A stretch of 64,000 nt of DNA, taken from the NCBI GenBank assembly GCA_946965045.2, contig OX337228.1, positions 1,798,001 through 1,862,000 of the forward strand. Reading direction: 5' to 3'. Source of the stretch: Epithemia pelagica (lineage: Eukaryota > Bacillariophyta > Bacillariophyceae > Surirellales > Surirellaceae). Shown one piece after another: positions 9,395 to 19,900 of the stretch (positions are counted from its first letter, which is position 1; each line of letters starts with the position of its first letter). A program made the translations under genes and the position numbers. A model generated the notes under the pieces. It did no database searches. It saw nothing but the letters and a program-made list of their open reading frames with translations, and had not been told where the DNA came from.

Positions 9395-12300
9395 CTCCCC
9401 ACAATTCGTCGAATGAGGATTGTCAATTCCCTCATCACTTTCCTGGATTTTTCCTCTCCAGAATAACAAAGATCTGAGCATGGGCCAAACTGCGGCAAAT
9501 TCCCAATGTTTACTGAGGATATCAGCTGGGTTTGTCTTTCCATCTTTCCAGTAGAATGCGACGTACTTTGCAGCGATAGCTTCACGGACTCGGTGATAGG
9601 ATAGGAGATGGTGCCTCTTGGAGATGATTGAGTGTGGTGTGGTGCTATTGATAACGACAGAGCGGTTATCTCCAAACATGTAACTCTTCTCTCGCAGAGG
9701 GACTCCCAAGTATCGGAGTGTAAGGCGTAGCTCCGTGATCTGATCAACTGCAGTCCTTGCGGCAACAAATTCAGATCCATACGTGGCTGTTTCCACTGTG
9801 GCTTGTCGCTTACTGTACCAGTCCACGGGTGTACCATTTACAAAATGCAGGATGGCTGTAACTGCTTTTCCAGTAACAATATCATGCATGAGATTTGCGT
9901 CGACATAATGTATAGTTGTCACAAAACGCCCAAGTGGGGTTGGACAGTCCTCAGGGATACGTTCCTTGGCGTCCATGTATACGGTACGACTCCAATCGTA
10001 TTCTTGGATAGGTAAAGCTGATAAATCTGGCTCCCCAGTGCGGAATCTGATAGACCCATCAGGAAATGACATGAGGTATCCATAGATGCGCTTAGCTCGC
10101 TTCAAATGACCAATCCTTGGAGCAGCTCTGAACCTTGATAGAGTCATGGTAGCAGGAAAGACATCAAAACGGCCAATGGTAATTAGCCATTGCAGTTGTC
10201 CAATAAGAGTCTGGAAATGCTGGGTCCCTTCTTCATCTAAGAGCTCAGAGTCATCGAGTTCAGGATGATTGTTAGCAATGACTGGCGGCTTTGCTTTCTT
10301 GGGTTTCTCATTGAACAATCGTTCATAGGTATCCATCATCTTCTCGATGTACCTTCGTGGGTCAGACACAAGTGTACCGTCTGGATCTTTGGTATAACGA
10401 CACCCCAAATGATACTCGATAGGTCCGAGTCCTTTGAGTTTGAAGTTGTATTTTTCTGTAAAGATCTTGCAGACAGCTTCAGGGTCCATGGCAACGATAG
10501 CTAAGTCATCAACATATACAGCGATATATTCATAACAGTCTTCTCCAGGAGCCTTCTTCATCCAAATATCAGGGTCAGCCTTGCTTGGAGAAAATCCCAT
10601 ATCAATGAGAACATCAAACAGTTTGTCATGCCAGCGAGCACCTGAGGATTTGAGACCATATAATGCCTTGTAGATGATCAAGATATGTCCTTCTAACTCC
10701 TTGAACTCTGGTCCTGCAATGATGAAAATCTTCTCTCCTGTCAATGCTTCTAGGTATGCGTTCCCAATATCTGCTCCCCATATTTCCATGTTGTTCATGG
10801 TTCCAAGAAAAATGGCAATGCGAAGGTTGCGAATGGAGACAACCCCTGAATAGATGGTCTCAACGGGTTCCTTGGTGAGATGTCCATCTGCGACAAGTCG
10901 TGCCTTGTGCCTTCCGTCATGCTTGACATCAAAGACCAGATGTACTCTTATCTTATGATATCCTTCTGGTGCATTGGCCAATTTCCCATTAATGAACTTG
11001 GCTTTTCCATGGTCCTTGAAAGTGTTATACGATTGGATCTGTGAGAGTTCCAATTCTGTTGCGTCTTGCCATTTCGTGTTCCCAAATTGCTTGTCTAGTT
11101 CCACTGCTTCTTCATAGGTGCAAGGTACTTGGAAACCAAACTTGTACTTGATAGAGCGACGAACTTGTTTGATCCTGGATTGTTTAGCTGCTCGAATGAG
11201 TCTTTTGCTTGTCTTGACGTATCGCTTGAGATGTTTCCATCCAGGTAGATCCAGCAAACCATTTTTCTTGGCATAGATGGCGACTGTGATGGGGTCATCA
11301 TTTGCAATAAGAGATAGAGGTTTGTATGTCGTCTCCCCAGTCTCCCAATCAACAAGGACATTATATTTACTCCCTTTATAGTCTGGGTTGCTTGAGTTCA
11401 AAGGTCCTTGGTGTGCAATAACGTCTCTGAATCGGAAGAGACTATCCCCTGTCGTTTGGGCTTGATTATCCCTTTCAATGTATTCCATGAGCTGGTTGTA
11501 GGAGATCATCTCATCAACATTGGAGTTAGACTTGCAAAAGATATATTTGAGTCGATCTTCTTGTTTGGTTGCATCTTGTTCCAGGTCGACAACTCGTTTG
11601 ATTACTCGTGCTCGGTGGCGCTCCCCATTCTCTTCAGTGTCACAAAGGAATGTGCGTCCAACTAAATCGTCGTAGTCAATTGTTGGCATAGGTGTGGATG
11701 GGTCTTCACTTCTGCTGCGAATAAAGACAGTGTCACCTTGCTTGTCAGTGGGTTTATGCGGCGACTCCTCCCCTGAAGAGATATCCACACGAAGGTTGGG
11801 GGTAGTGGAGGCAACGCGACGGACAGCGGAACGGTAGATGATGACGTTGTCGGCAGTGAGGATCTTCCAAGTAAAGGCATCACCAACATTGTGGGCAAAA
11901 CCAACCCAGTGGCCAATCTTCTCGTCGGGAGACGAAGGGTAAGAACCGGAGGTAGGTTCAGAAGGGTCGACACGATAGTAGACCTCATCCCAGAAAGGAA
12001 AGAAAAGGAGATGGGTAATGTCGGGTGGGGTACCGGTAAGAGCCTCAAGAGGGGTGCGGCCAGAGTGGGTGGGAGAGGAAGTGTGATTGAGGAGGTCACA
12101 CACGTATTCTAAACAAAGTAACCATGCAGAAGCAGGGCAACCAGAGGCATTCATGAGAGCGTTGGTCATACGCTTAACGGTCTGGTAGCGGTTCTCAGCT
12201 TTGTTCTGGTGTTGATGATAGGGCTCGGAACGGTATTCACCAATCAGAAGGGTGCGAAGAATATCCTTGACCTTGTGGGAAATAAGTGACGAACCACCAT

Positions 12301-14266
12301 CACTGATCAAAGTCTCCATGACACCACGTGTACGAATGTTATCCTGGAGGGTATTGACGAATTGCTTGGTAGACTTGATACCATAAATGTCAGTAACCAA
12401 AGTATCACGACCAACAAAAATCTGAGCAATCTTGCCACCATGGTTAACAGCCGGGGTGTCGGAGAAGATGGAGTCAGTGGCAACGGGTTCATGCCGTCGT
12501 GGTAGGTTAAGGATAGGATTCCGGGCCTTAAAATGTTTCTTCAAGGTATCCTGGTCAAAGGAAATGTGTCCATGACGAGTTGTATGCTTGAACGTATCTG
12601 CGATTACATCTTCCGATTGCCACCCAAAGAAAGGGCGAAATTTCTTCCAGTCGTATTGTTCCTTGTAGAGCTTGTGGACAGACGCATGAAGTGTGGGGTC
12701 GTTGCCATCTTGATCAGCATAGATGGAAAAGAAGGAAGGTGTATCGGGGCCATGATCATATGGGAGATCAAGGAGGAGATTCAAAGTGCATACAACGCGA
12801 TCGGTATACTCCCCATATTGGTCATAGGGGTACGTTTCCATACTACCATCAGTCTCCACAGATGTCCAGTTCGGTGCAGGGTCTTGATGGGGGTCTGGAT
12901 GGGTATGGTCAAGTACAGAAGGATCCCAGATATGGGGTGAAGTGAACACAATATGCGGATATTTATCCATATCGTCATCAGAAGGGATTCCCAGAGATTG
13001 AATGTATGCAAGGCCATCCTTGATTCGTAAGGGCAATGCACGTCCATCAAGGGTAGTAATGCGTTGTTTGCCATCAACCTTGACGGATCGTTCGTCGACA
13101 GATAGGCCGAAATGTTCAAATTGCGCTGGGGCATGGATAGATAAACCCTTTCCATAGTGGGCATACTCATTGAAGATACCAATAATAGGTCCATCACTTG
13201 TATCAAACTTGGCAGCACAGGTAACAACTGGAAGGCCAGTCAATTCATGATTGTCAATACCTACGATGGTAATATGACGTCCGGTTTTGGCAAGGATGCG
13301 CATGTCAGATCCTGCAAGGCCTCCATTGGCACCTCGATCGATGAGTTGATTACCAGAAAAGGTGGATTTGCGGGAGAATAGATACCGTGACATATGAACC
13401 TTTTGCTTGTGATCGGCAGAAGACTTGAACTTGACTTTAGGACTTGACTTTGTCGTAGAAGTTGACAAGATGTTGCTGAGGTCAGATGCTGGATGATTGA
13501 TATCTGTCGATGCAATAGCCTGGTGTACGAACTGGGTAACCGGATCAGAGGATGTATCGAATGGACCTTGTTCTGGTGCATCTTGATGGGTATCACCAAT
13601 GTTGTTGGCATCAGGATCAGGGTCCGGTTCAGGATCAATGTCAAGAGAATGTGTTTGGACCTTGCGTGGAGTTGTCGGGGAATCTTGGACGGATTTATTG
13701 AAGTCGACAATGATTTGCCGATCCTCTTCAGAGAGTTTAAACCATACATCTCTTGGAAGGCTGATTTTCGACGAAGTTGGGGACTTTTCGGATTGGATAT
13801 TCGTGTTGTTGATCTGGTAGTCAGGGGGCTCCACTGGTTCAAAAGGTTCATCCAACTGAAATTCATGTTGCTTTACATGACGACGACGGTTAGACGCAGA
13901 AGTTCGGGTAGCTTGGTCATGGTCAAAAGCAGCATCAAGAAGCAGGCGGAAATATGATTGATAACAGAGAGACTTGGCTCCAGATTTTGTGTTGACAACG
14001 TTATCCAAGATCTTGACTCGTCTTAAATCAGGTACTTTTTCAACAGCTTGCATAAGGAAGGTCATCCTTGTATGGTCATGGATACGATCCGACAGTGGTA
14101 CAAGGTTATCCAGAAGTCGTAGCTGTTCTTGGAAATGTAGGAGAAACTGACGAGTTGTACCACGCCAAGAGTCATCCAGTCGAAGATTCGAAATGTAGCT
14201 TGTTAGGCGTAACACTTCTCGCTTAGCTAGATCAGATTCAGTGTGTAGAACATGGAGTTTCTTCAA
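9389..14266 (-). CDS. Inner element gag C-terminal part plus pol polyprotein
   Basis: This frame of 1625 aa has an annotated Met at 14266, but it is in frame with the upstream gag segment, from which a single TGA separates it. The order is: gag C-terminal region (no CCHC knuckle visible); protease with QLIDRGANGGLAGSD, where Asp-Arg-Gly replaces the usual Asp-Ser/Thr-Gly; integrase with ATDSIFSD, LISDGGSSL and HQHQNKAENRYQTVKRM as the D,D,E set, but no clear HHCC zinc domain; reverse transcriptase with LYGLKSSGARWHDKLFD and VYVDDLAIVAMD (YVDD near 10500-10520); and RNase H with DWYSKRQATVETATYGSEF and DNRSVVINS. It ends with TNPADILSKHWEF and a few residues at the LTR edge. All catalytic acidic residues appear present. 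Confidence 0.93.
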   Translation of the reverse strand: MKKLHVLHTESDLAKREVLRLTSYISNLRLDDSWRGTTRQFLLHFQEQLRLLDNLVPLSDRIHDHTRMTFLMQAVEKVPDLRRVKILDNVVNTKSGAKSLCYQSYFRLLLDAAFDHDQATRTSASNRRRHVKQHEFQLDEPFEPVEPPDYQINNTNIQSEKSPTSSKISLPRDVWFKLSEEDRQIIVDFNKSVQDSPTTPRKVQTHSLDIDPEPDPDPDANNIGDTHQDAPEQGPFDTSSDPVTQFVHQAIASTDINHPASDLSNILSTSTTKSSPKVKFKSSADHKQKVHMSRYLFSRKSTFSGNQLIDRGANGGLAGSDMRILAKTGRHITIVGIDNHELTGLPVVTCAAKFDTSDGPIIGIFNEYAHYGKGLSIHAPAQFEHFGLSVDERSVKVDGKQRITTLDGRALPLRIKDGLAYIQSLGIPSDDDMDKYPHIVFTSPHIWDPSVLDHTHPDPHQDPAPNWTSVETDGSMETYPYDQYGEYTDRVVCTLNLLLDLPYDHGPDTPSFFSIYADQDGNDPTLHASVHKLYKEQYDWKKFRPFFGWQSEDVIADTFKHTTRHGHISFDQDTLKKHFKARNPILNLPRRHEPVATDSIFSDTPAVNHGGKIAQIFVGRDTLVTDIYGIKSTKQFVNTLQDNIRTRGVMETLISDGGSSLISHKVKDILRTLLIGEYRSEPYHQHQNKAENRYQTVKRMTNALMNASGCPASAWLLCLEYVCDLLNHTSSPTHSGRTPLEALTGTPPDITHLLFFPFWDEVYYRVDPSEPTSGSYPSSPDEKIGHWVGFAHNVGDAFTWKILTADNVIIYRSAVRRVASTTPNLRVDISSGEESPHKPTDKQGDTVFIRSRSEDPSTPMPTIDYDDLVGRTFLCDTEENGERHRARVIKRVVDLEQDATKQEDRLKYIFCKSNSNVDEMISYNQLMEYIERDNQAQTTGDSLFRFRDVIAHQGPLNSSNPDYKGSKYNVLVDWETGETTYKPLSLIANDDPITVAIYAKKNGLLDLPGWKHLKRYVKTSKRLIRAAKQSRIKQVRRSIKYKFGFQVPCTYEEAVELDKQFGNTKWQDATELELSQIQSYNTFKDHGKAKFINGKLANAPEGYHKIRVHLVFDVKHDGRHKARLVADGHLTKEPVETIYSGVVSIRNLRIAIFLGTMNNMEIWGADIGNAYLEALTGEKIFIIAGPEFKELEGHILIIYKALYGLKSSGARWHDKLFDVLIDMGFSPSKADPDIWMKKAPGEDCYEYIAVYVDDLAIVAMDPEAVCKIFTEKYNFKLKGLGPIEYHLGCRYTKDPDGTLVSDPRRYIEKMMDTYERLFNEKPKKAKPPVIANNHPELDDSELLDEEGTQHFQTLIGQLQWLITIGRFDVFPATMTLSRFRAAPRIGHLKRAKRIYGYLMSFPDGSIRFRTGEPDLSALPIQEYDWSRTVYMDAKERIPEDCPTPLGRFVTTIHYVDANLMHDIVTGKAVTAILHFVNGTPVDWYSKRQATVETATYGSEFVAARTAVDQITELRLTLRYLGVPLREKSYMFGDNRSVVINSTTPHSIISKRHHLLSYHRVREAIAAKYVAFYWKDGKTNPADILSKHWEFAAVWPMLRSLLFWRGKIQESDEGIDNPHSTNCGEC
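9395..9404 (-). other. Polypurine tract of inner element
   Basis: Minus-strand TTGTGGGGAG abuts the 3' LTR. It overlaps the last codons of pol. Confidence 0.7.
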
Positions 14267-14299
14267 GACGGCTCTTGCATCTTCATCATGTTCATGTTC

Positions 14300-15070
14300 T
14301 CAAACGTATGCTCTTCCTTGGTCGGTTTGGATAATACGTACAAGTACAGAATAGACAAAGACTTGTTGTTCTCGGAAAAGTAACTCTGCGCATTCGTCAT
14401 CCTTGGGTACCTTGTAATTGAAATCAAGAACATTCGACAATCCTTGTGCTTTCGCAGTTGATTTGAATACACGCCAAAACGAATCAAAGTATCGTTCGTC
14501 TTTGAATGATTCAAATGCTGTTGCATCTCTTTTGGTTCCTTTCTTGAAAGCAGAGAGATCTAACATGGATTGAGATGTTGTAGAGGATGTAGTGGGAGAT
14601 CGGGATGATACGGAGTGTGCAGGTGATTTCAGAGGAGAAACTGGGTCTTGGTTCATACCAGACTTGGTAAAGTCGGTGTTGATCCTCCAATCGTCATATT
14701 GGTCCCTCGTGAGGTTCATCCATGTAGCACGGGGTAGTTTTCCATGTTGGAGTTGCCGTTGTTGTAGTAACCAATATGCCATTAGTTTGAGTTGTAATCT
14801 TGTACTTGTCTGTAGGTCGTTGACTTGCTTTCCAACCTTGTATTGCATGAGATCCTTGAGTGTCTCCTCGGGATCAGTTGCAACATGGTCGAGGACATGA
14901 AGGATATGTTCAAAACCATGATGTCGCATCCACTTTTGAAGTGATTGGGCTCGTTCATCATTACAACCAAAGATGCCTTTAGTTATATGGTCGAAGAGAT
15001 CTTGGTCGGTTATATGACTTGACTTGTCCTCAGGAGGAGTAAACGGTGTCTTGGGAGGTGTCGCTTCCAT
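14300..15070 (-). CDS. Inner element gag N-terminal part (ends at TGA)
   Basis: These 256 aa start MEATPPKTPFTPPEDKSS and end QGRAYV before TGA at 14300-14302. Reading on in the same frame gives EHEHDEDARAVLKKLHVL and then the pol-containing frame, so gag and pol are one frame broken by one stop. The helical content with WLLQQRQLQHGK and FDSFWRVFKSTAKAQG suits a capsid-like gag. CGA-to-TGA decay is the simplest explanation. Programmed readthrough is an alternative, because a stop between gag segments could limit pol output, though its position inside gag argues against this. Confidence 0.75.
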   Translation of the reverse strand: MEATPPKTPFTPPEDKSSHITDQDLFDHITKGIFGCNDERAQSLQKWMRHHGFEHILHVLDHVATDPEETLKDLMQYKVGKQVNDLQTSTRLQLKLMAYWLLQQRQLQHGKLPRATWMNLTRDQYDDWRINTDFTKSGMNQDPVSPLKSPAHSVSSRSPTTSSTTSQSMLDLSAFKKGTKRDATAFESFKDERYFDSFWRVFKSTAKAQGLSNVLDFNYKVPKDDECAELLFREQQVFVYSVLVRIIQTDQGRAYV

Positions 15071-15404
15071 GATGTTATTTGGTTGGTTCGATGTTTATTT
15101 AATGTGCGGTGTGATGTGGTTTATTTAATGTGTGATGTGATGTGAACCCGGATGTACCACGTGTGCCACGTATGTACCACGTATGTGATACCCGGATGTG
15201 TGTTGTGATGTGCGACTCCTGGAAATTTCCGTTGATTCCGACAAATTTTCGCCGAGTTTCAACAAATTTTCGCCGAATTTTCGCGATTTGACGGGAATGT
15301 GTGGCGTGTTGTGCGACCAAGGGTACCCGGATGTGCGTTGAGTTTAAGTCTTGGACGGAACTCGGTCTTGTGTCTGGTTTGGTGTAGAAACTACGTAAAG
15401 TTAC
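15071..15404. repeat. Repeat-rich spacer of the inner element
   Basis: The spacer between the extra ORF and gag has short imperfect direct repeats: ACCACGTATGTACCACGTATG near 15167-15187, repeated TGTGATGTG units, and two ACAAATTTTCGCCGA copies near 15240-15275. It may be untranslated leader or carry packaging or regulatory signals; no ORF is supported. Confidence 0.5.
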
Positions 15405-16160
15405 TTATTCTTGGTCACTTTCGGCTCGGTACTGAAGACGTGATGCGGAATCGGTCACTGTAGTGGCTAGTTCTTCAACGTCGTCGTCTTCCAACAAGTG
15501 GTTCACGTGTTGAGTGAAGAGAGGGTAGATAGTCGCACGGAAATCCTGGCAGAGATGGATCTCGTGAACAAAGGAGACGTACTCGTCGAGACGAGTAGTC
15601 GGGGTAGGTAGCGGATTCGTCGTCGAGTTGACGATCCAGATGGTGTGGAAGTAGTTGGTTGGACGTTCAAAGGAGATGAATCGAATACGGATGGGTTCCA
15701 CAGGGTTGCCCAACAGGGCTTGGACAATGAAACGGCGTCTCGAGCACTGGTTCAAGAGGTCGAGAAGTCGTTGGATGTCCTCAAGGTCAGTCACGGGTTG
15801 GACGGACTGGAAATCGATCTCGCGTTCGGTTGTGGAACGGATCACGTCGGGGTCGGTAGTCGACTCAGTCGGCTCGCGGAAGTGTCGGATATGCGCAGTA
15901 AGAAGACGGCTCGTACGTCGGGTGCGAGTAGGGTTCAAACGGCGAGGCGGAGTCGAAGGTTGAGTCGGGATCGAAGGAGGCTGGACCACTTGGTCCGGGG
16001 TCTGGAAGGGATTCGGAGCACTGGCCTGAGTCGGGGTCGGTTTTGGAGTTTCAATCAAGGGCTCGCCCGGATGGGCCACGGGTGGATGGAGTTCCTCCCC
16101 GCTTTGTTGGAAGGAATGAAAGATGTGTCGAATAGAGAGGTTGGAATCGTCGTGAGACAT
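15405..16160 (-). CDS. Extra 251-aa ORF of inner retrotransposon, function unknown
   Basis: The start at 16160 (MSHDDSNLSIRHIFHSFQQS) is the first Met after the 5' LTR; the frame is also open from the LTR at 16220. Residues around 30-85 are Pro/Thr-rich and basic (TPPRRLNPTRTRRTSRL). The second half is predicted helical and includes LNQCSRRRFIVQALLGNP and FERPTNYFHTIWIVN. No zinc knuckle, protease, transmembrane segment or envelope-like feature is visible, and it does not look like gag, which starts separately at 15070. Copia elements normally carry no ORF here. It could be a captured host exon, an accessory protein, or a gag-like paralogue. The frame is intact, which suggests recent selection or youth. 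Confidence 0.65.
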   Translation of the reverse strand: MSHDDSNLSIRHIFHSFQQSGEELHPPVAHPGEPLIETPKPTPTQASAPNPFQTPDQVVQPPSIPTQPSTPPRRLNPTRTRRTSRLLTAHIRHFREPTESTTDPDVIRSTTEREIDFQSVQPVTDLEDIQRLLDLLNQCSRRRFIVQALLGNPVEPIRIRFISFERPTNYFHTIWIVNSTTNPLPTPTTRLDEYVSFVHEIHLCQDFRATIYPLFTQHVNHLLEDDDVEELATTVTDSASRLQYRAESDQE

Positions 16161-16181
16161 CGAAAGCTTCTCGGAAATAAA

Positions 16182-16198
16182 CGATGAGACTGTTAATC
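16182..16198 (-). other. Primer-binding site of inner element, tRNA-Asn anticodon-arm type
   Basis: The plus-strand bases CGATGAGACTGTTAATC directly abut the 5' LTR and read like a tRNA anticodon arm with loop CTGTTAA (anticodon GUU, Asn). The flanking AG and TC pair as the stem should. This would mean priming by a half-tRNA, as in Drosophila copia. The match is by eye only. Confidence 0.5.
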
Positions 16199-16956
16199 TG
16201 ATAAACTTCTCTCGATTCAACAGGGGTTAGACAGATAGGTAGGATAGGTAAAAGGCTCGCTGAGCCGACAATCGAATCACCAACCGATACAACAATCCTC
16301 CACGGGTCAGAGAAGAGTTGCAAGTCGAAGTCCGCCGTGGGTGGGGGCAGTCGGTCCACTGATAAGAGGTTAGTCTTAAGATGAGTGTTAAAATGGTGAT
16401 ATTAATGATTGTGAGACGATTACTAACTAAGGTGGTTGATGGTGCTGAAGTCCTGGCTCTTGCATACGGCCATGGATCTGGTGTGATAGGTCCTCACTGG
16501 TTGGAGTAGACCGGCATTGGTGTATATTGAATGTATAGGGTGATGGATAACATGTATGGGATGCAACAGCTCTTGCTTTGTCGTGGTATAAGTCTTGTCC
16601 TGGGCGCGTTGCTGTTTGCATTCTTGGATTTGTGGGAACAGAGATATGGTCTCGCGTGATCGTGATTCGTGCTTTGATTACATAGACCGTTAGGTCGAAT
16701 CGTGGATGCGCGTACTCGGATAGTAGAGGCGCGCACTTGATAGTTTTGGGCGCGCACGTGTTGGGCCATAGTTAATATCCGAGCGGTCGCCGATAACGCG
16801 CGCACTGCGAGCATGCCGTGGCCAAATTTATAGTTTCGCGAGCATGCCGACATTCTTTTCTCCCTTTTAGGAAAATGTCATCGGATGCCATAAAATACTA
16901 GCATCATTCGATGAGTTGTAGGTTTCGCCACCTAGTTTTCGGTGAGAATCCTAACA
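16199..16956 (-). repeat. 5' LTR of inner element
   Basis: 758 bp, the same length as 8637-9394. It should hold the promoter for rightward-to-leftward transcription. It is rich in GCGCGC-containing segments near 16707-16760. Confidence 0.95.
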
Positions 16957-16961
16957 CTTAG
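16957..16961. repeat. Target-site duplication of inner element, right copy (CTTAG)
   Basis: Identical to 8632-8636. It marks the insertion point inside the outer integrase coding sequence. Confidence 0.95.
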
Positions 16962-19900
16962 GGATGCCACCGGCATCGATGAGAAACCGCCAGAACGCGT
17001 CTTGAAGGTCCCCACCGGTCAGTCGTTGAAGACCGTAACAGAACACCATGCGGGTAGCACTATCAACGAGGGTAAGACAGTAGTTAAACCCCCCAGGTGA
17101 CGTTCCGGAGCCGTAGCCAATATCCATGCCAACAAGGTCCAACTTACTCCGCTCTCGGCGACGAGACGGACCACGGCGACGTTGGTCGATCGTAGTAAAG
17201 TCGCCAACGGTAGGAACCGATTCTTGGGCGTCCACCACCTGGACACCGCTACCGACCTCCTGAAGAAGCGTGAAATCGCCAACCGTGCGATTACCAAACA
17301 GTCGGTGCAATTCGAACGGCGTGTGGCGACGCTGCTTACCAATGCCGGTATCGGCCACATAGCAAGAGGGTAGAGTCGGGGAGGCAGACGGTGAAGACTT
17401 GGCTTGGGTTTGAGCCCGTGTGGCGACGCGACGACCAATCGCCCGACAGGCACGACCATAAAGAACGCTGCCATGGCCATCACTATAGGCCAATGTAGGA
17501 GTAGCCGAACAGGGACGGATGGGAATGAGCGGATCGGCATCGTCGTCTACCGACACGACGAACGATGGGAACGTGAGGGACATCCCCTGACCATCAGCAA
17601 GGAAACTGCAACCGGCACCACGGCGACGGTGAACACGGATGGAGAGAAGATGGACATCAAGTTGCGGAACATGATAACAATCAGCCAATCGAACTGAATG
17701 TCCCCCCAGAACGAATTGGACTGTGCCTTTGCCAACAATGGGGACGCGACGACCATCACCCATTTCCACAAATTGATGGGAGACTGGTTCGTATTCATCA
17801 TCCACGAAGAGGGTCCGATCCCAAAACATGTCGGCAGTTGCGCCGGAATCGGGACACAACAGAGAACGACGGGGAGAGGGAGAGGACGGGGGAATACTAC
17901 GGCGACAAACAGAGGACGGAGAGTCGACCGGAAATATGGGTGATTCGTCTAGTAAGAGATTACTGTCACTACCTCGACTACCAAGTATCCAATGTTCAGC
18001 GAAACCATCCGAGCCTTCCGACGGAGCCTCGCTCCAATCATCAGCATCGTCAAAGTCACTCTGTGGAACAGGGCAGGAAGTGAGGGACAGTACATCACAG
18101 GGCAATCTTGAGGGACCCAACAACTTACATGTCGACGAGGCAGTGTCGCTACCAACCGTGTCCACCACAGGAGCCGGACTGACGGGAGGAGCGGAATCTT
18201 GAGCCCGACGACCGGCCACACTGGGAGTCTCGGCACTACCCGAAGAAGAACGACGACCAGCAGAGAAGGAGGATGGGCGCCCTTCAGGATTCAACACCGT
18301 ATCCTTGGTGTAGTCGTAGTCAATGGTGAACCCACACTCCTTCAACAGTGGGCACTTCCAAGTGGGATGTATACCACGGCCGCCTTTCTTGTTCCCCTTT
18401 CGGAGAATTTTACACATCAGGCACTTGTACTCCTTATGTTGCTGTTTCGCGTCGGCCGACGTCAAACTCGGTCCAACGGGCGTAAAATCATCGTCGACAT
18501 CACTCTCACCAGAGGTCACTCGTCTCCCTTTGATCACCTGGTTGCTACTGCTTTTACCATCCATGACTTCCATAGTGGACCTGGATTTATAACAGTGTTC
18601 CCGAAACTCCTGATGCATTGAGATAAACAGTTCTTGTGTCGTCATGTGGAACAAATCCAGACGATTGCATTTAAACTCTTCTTCTAAGGTACGCATTGCG
18701 TGCCCATAAGGTCCCTTAACAACCAAGTAGTAGAATCGTACACGAAACTGCAAATCAGTCACTTCATATTTGTGCGTCTGCAATCGTGCCCGAGCCTCCT
18801 TGGCTCGACGATAAAAGGTTGTGAGGTCTTCCTTGTTTCGATGCGAGAGTCGATGCCACGTATCCAGATCGTGAAAGAAGGAACTGGTGGTAGTCGGATA
18901 GGCAATCGCACGCAGACGCTCCAGTAACACAATACCATCCCCATAAGCGTCCTCGGACTGTAACTCCGACAAGACACCGAGAGCCACGGGATTCCGTTTA
19001 CCTTGAATGGCGATGACTAAATGATAATGCAGCTGTTGTGAAACCAGACGGTCATGCTCGTTGTCAGGGGTAGTAGTGTGACTCGGAATCGTCGACCCAT
19101 CTTGTAGATGCCAATGGGGCATGTGTAAGATGTTCCGGACCGCTTCATAAAACTGATCAAAGTGTTCGCCTGTAAATGCTGTGGCTGGATATTCCGGGAA
19201 CCCTTTCTGTTCGCGCCGCAACTTGCCACTTGGGGTTTCGGTAAAGCCACTCCCCCCCAAACCGACAGCACCAAGAGGCCGCGCAGGAGAGGCGGCACCA
19301 GGAGCAGCATTGAGAGAACGCACAACGTGAGCCACAGTATCAGGAGGAACCGAAGCACCGAGGAGAGCGGACTCCAAACGACGAGCAAGAGACGTGGCAT
19401 CCGAGGGAGCGGGCGAAGCAACGAGGGCAGGGGACGGGGCACCCGGGGAGAAAGCGGCCACGGGACGCGGCCAAGGACCCTGTGTATATGGGACGGTAGG
19501 AAGGGGAGGGAACGGACCCCTTGGCGGACACAAGCGAGGGTCCCAACCCAAATACCGAACGGCGGCATCATAGGTAGAGGCGCCGGCAAATTCGGGGCTG
19601 GACCCACTGAGGGACCGAAAATCGGCAATACGGGCCCACGCATCGCCCCAGGAGGTGTAGATTCCGGGATTCCAACCTCTACGGACGGCGTAGAAGTTCT
19701 TGTGGGAATGTTGGGTAGACCGGTCAGGTCCTATATACCCTCGGAGGTAAGGGTGAGCAACGCCGTGGAAGTCCCCACGGACAACCAACTCGGACAAAAT
19801 CTCGGATGAGGAGAATTGGTAACGGACGTAGACCTCCGCAGCCCCAAACGTCACAGTAGGAGGAGGTATGGGACCAGTAGGACTCGGTGGGGTAGGAGGA

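Larger units (their letters stand above)
8637..16956 (-). mobile_element. Inner Ty1/copia LTR retrotransposon with an extra 5' ORF
   Basis: This 8,320-bp element has 758-bp LTRs (8637-9394 and 16199-16956) that differ at two positions I can see, and a CTTAG duplication. Transcription runs right to left. The order is 5' LTR, primer site, a 251-aa ORF of unknown function, gag, protease, integrase, reverse transcriptase and RNase H. The gag-pol frame is open for about 5.7 kb apart from one TGA at 14300-14302. The near-identity of the LTRs points to recent insertion. The protease motif DRGANGG and an RNase H motif with DWYSKRQATVETATYGSEF differ from the outer element, so the two belong to different copia lineages. 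Confidence 0.95.
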
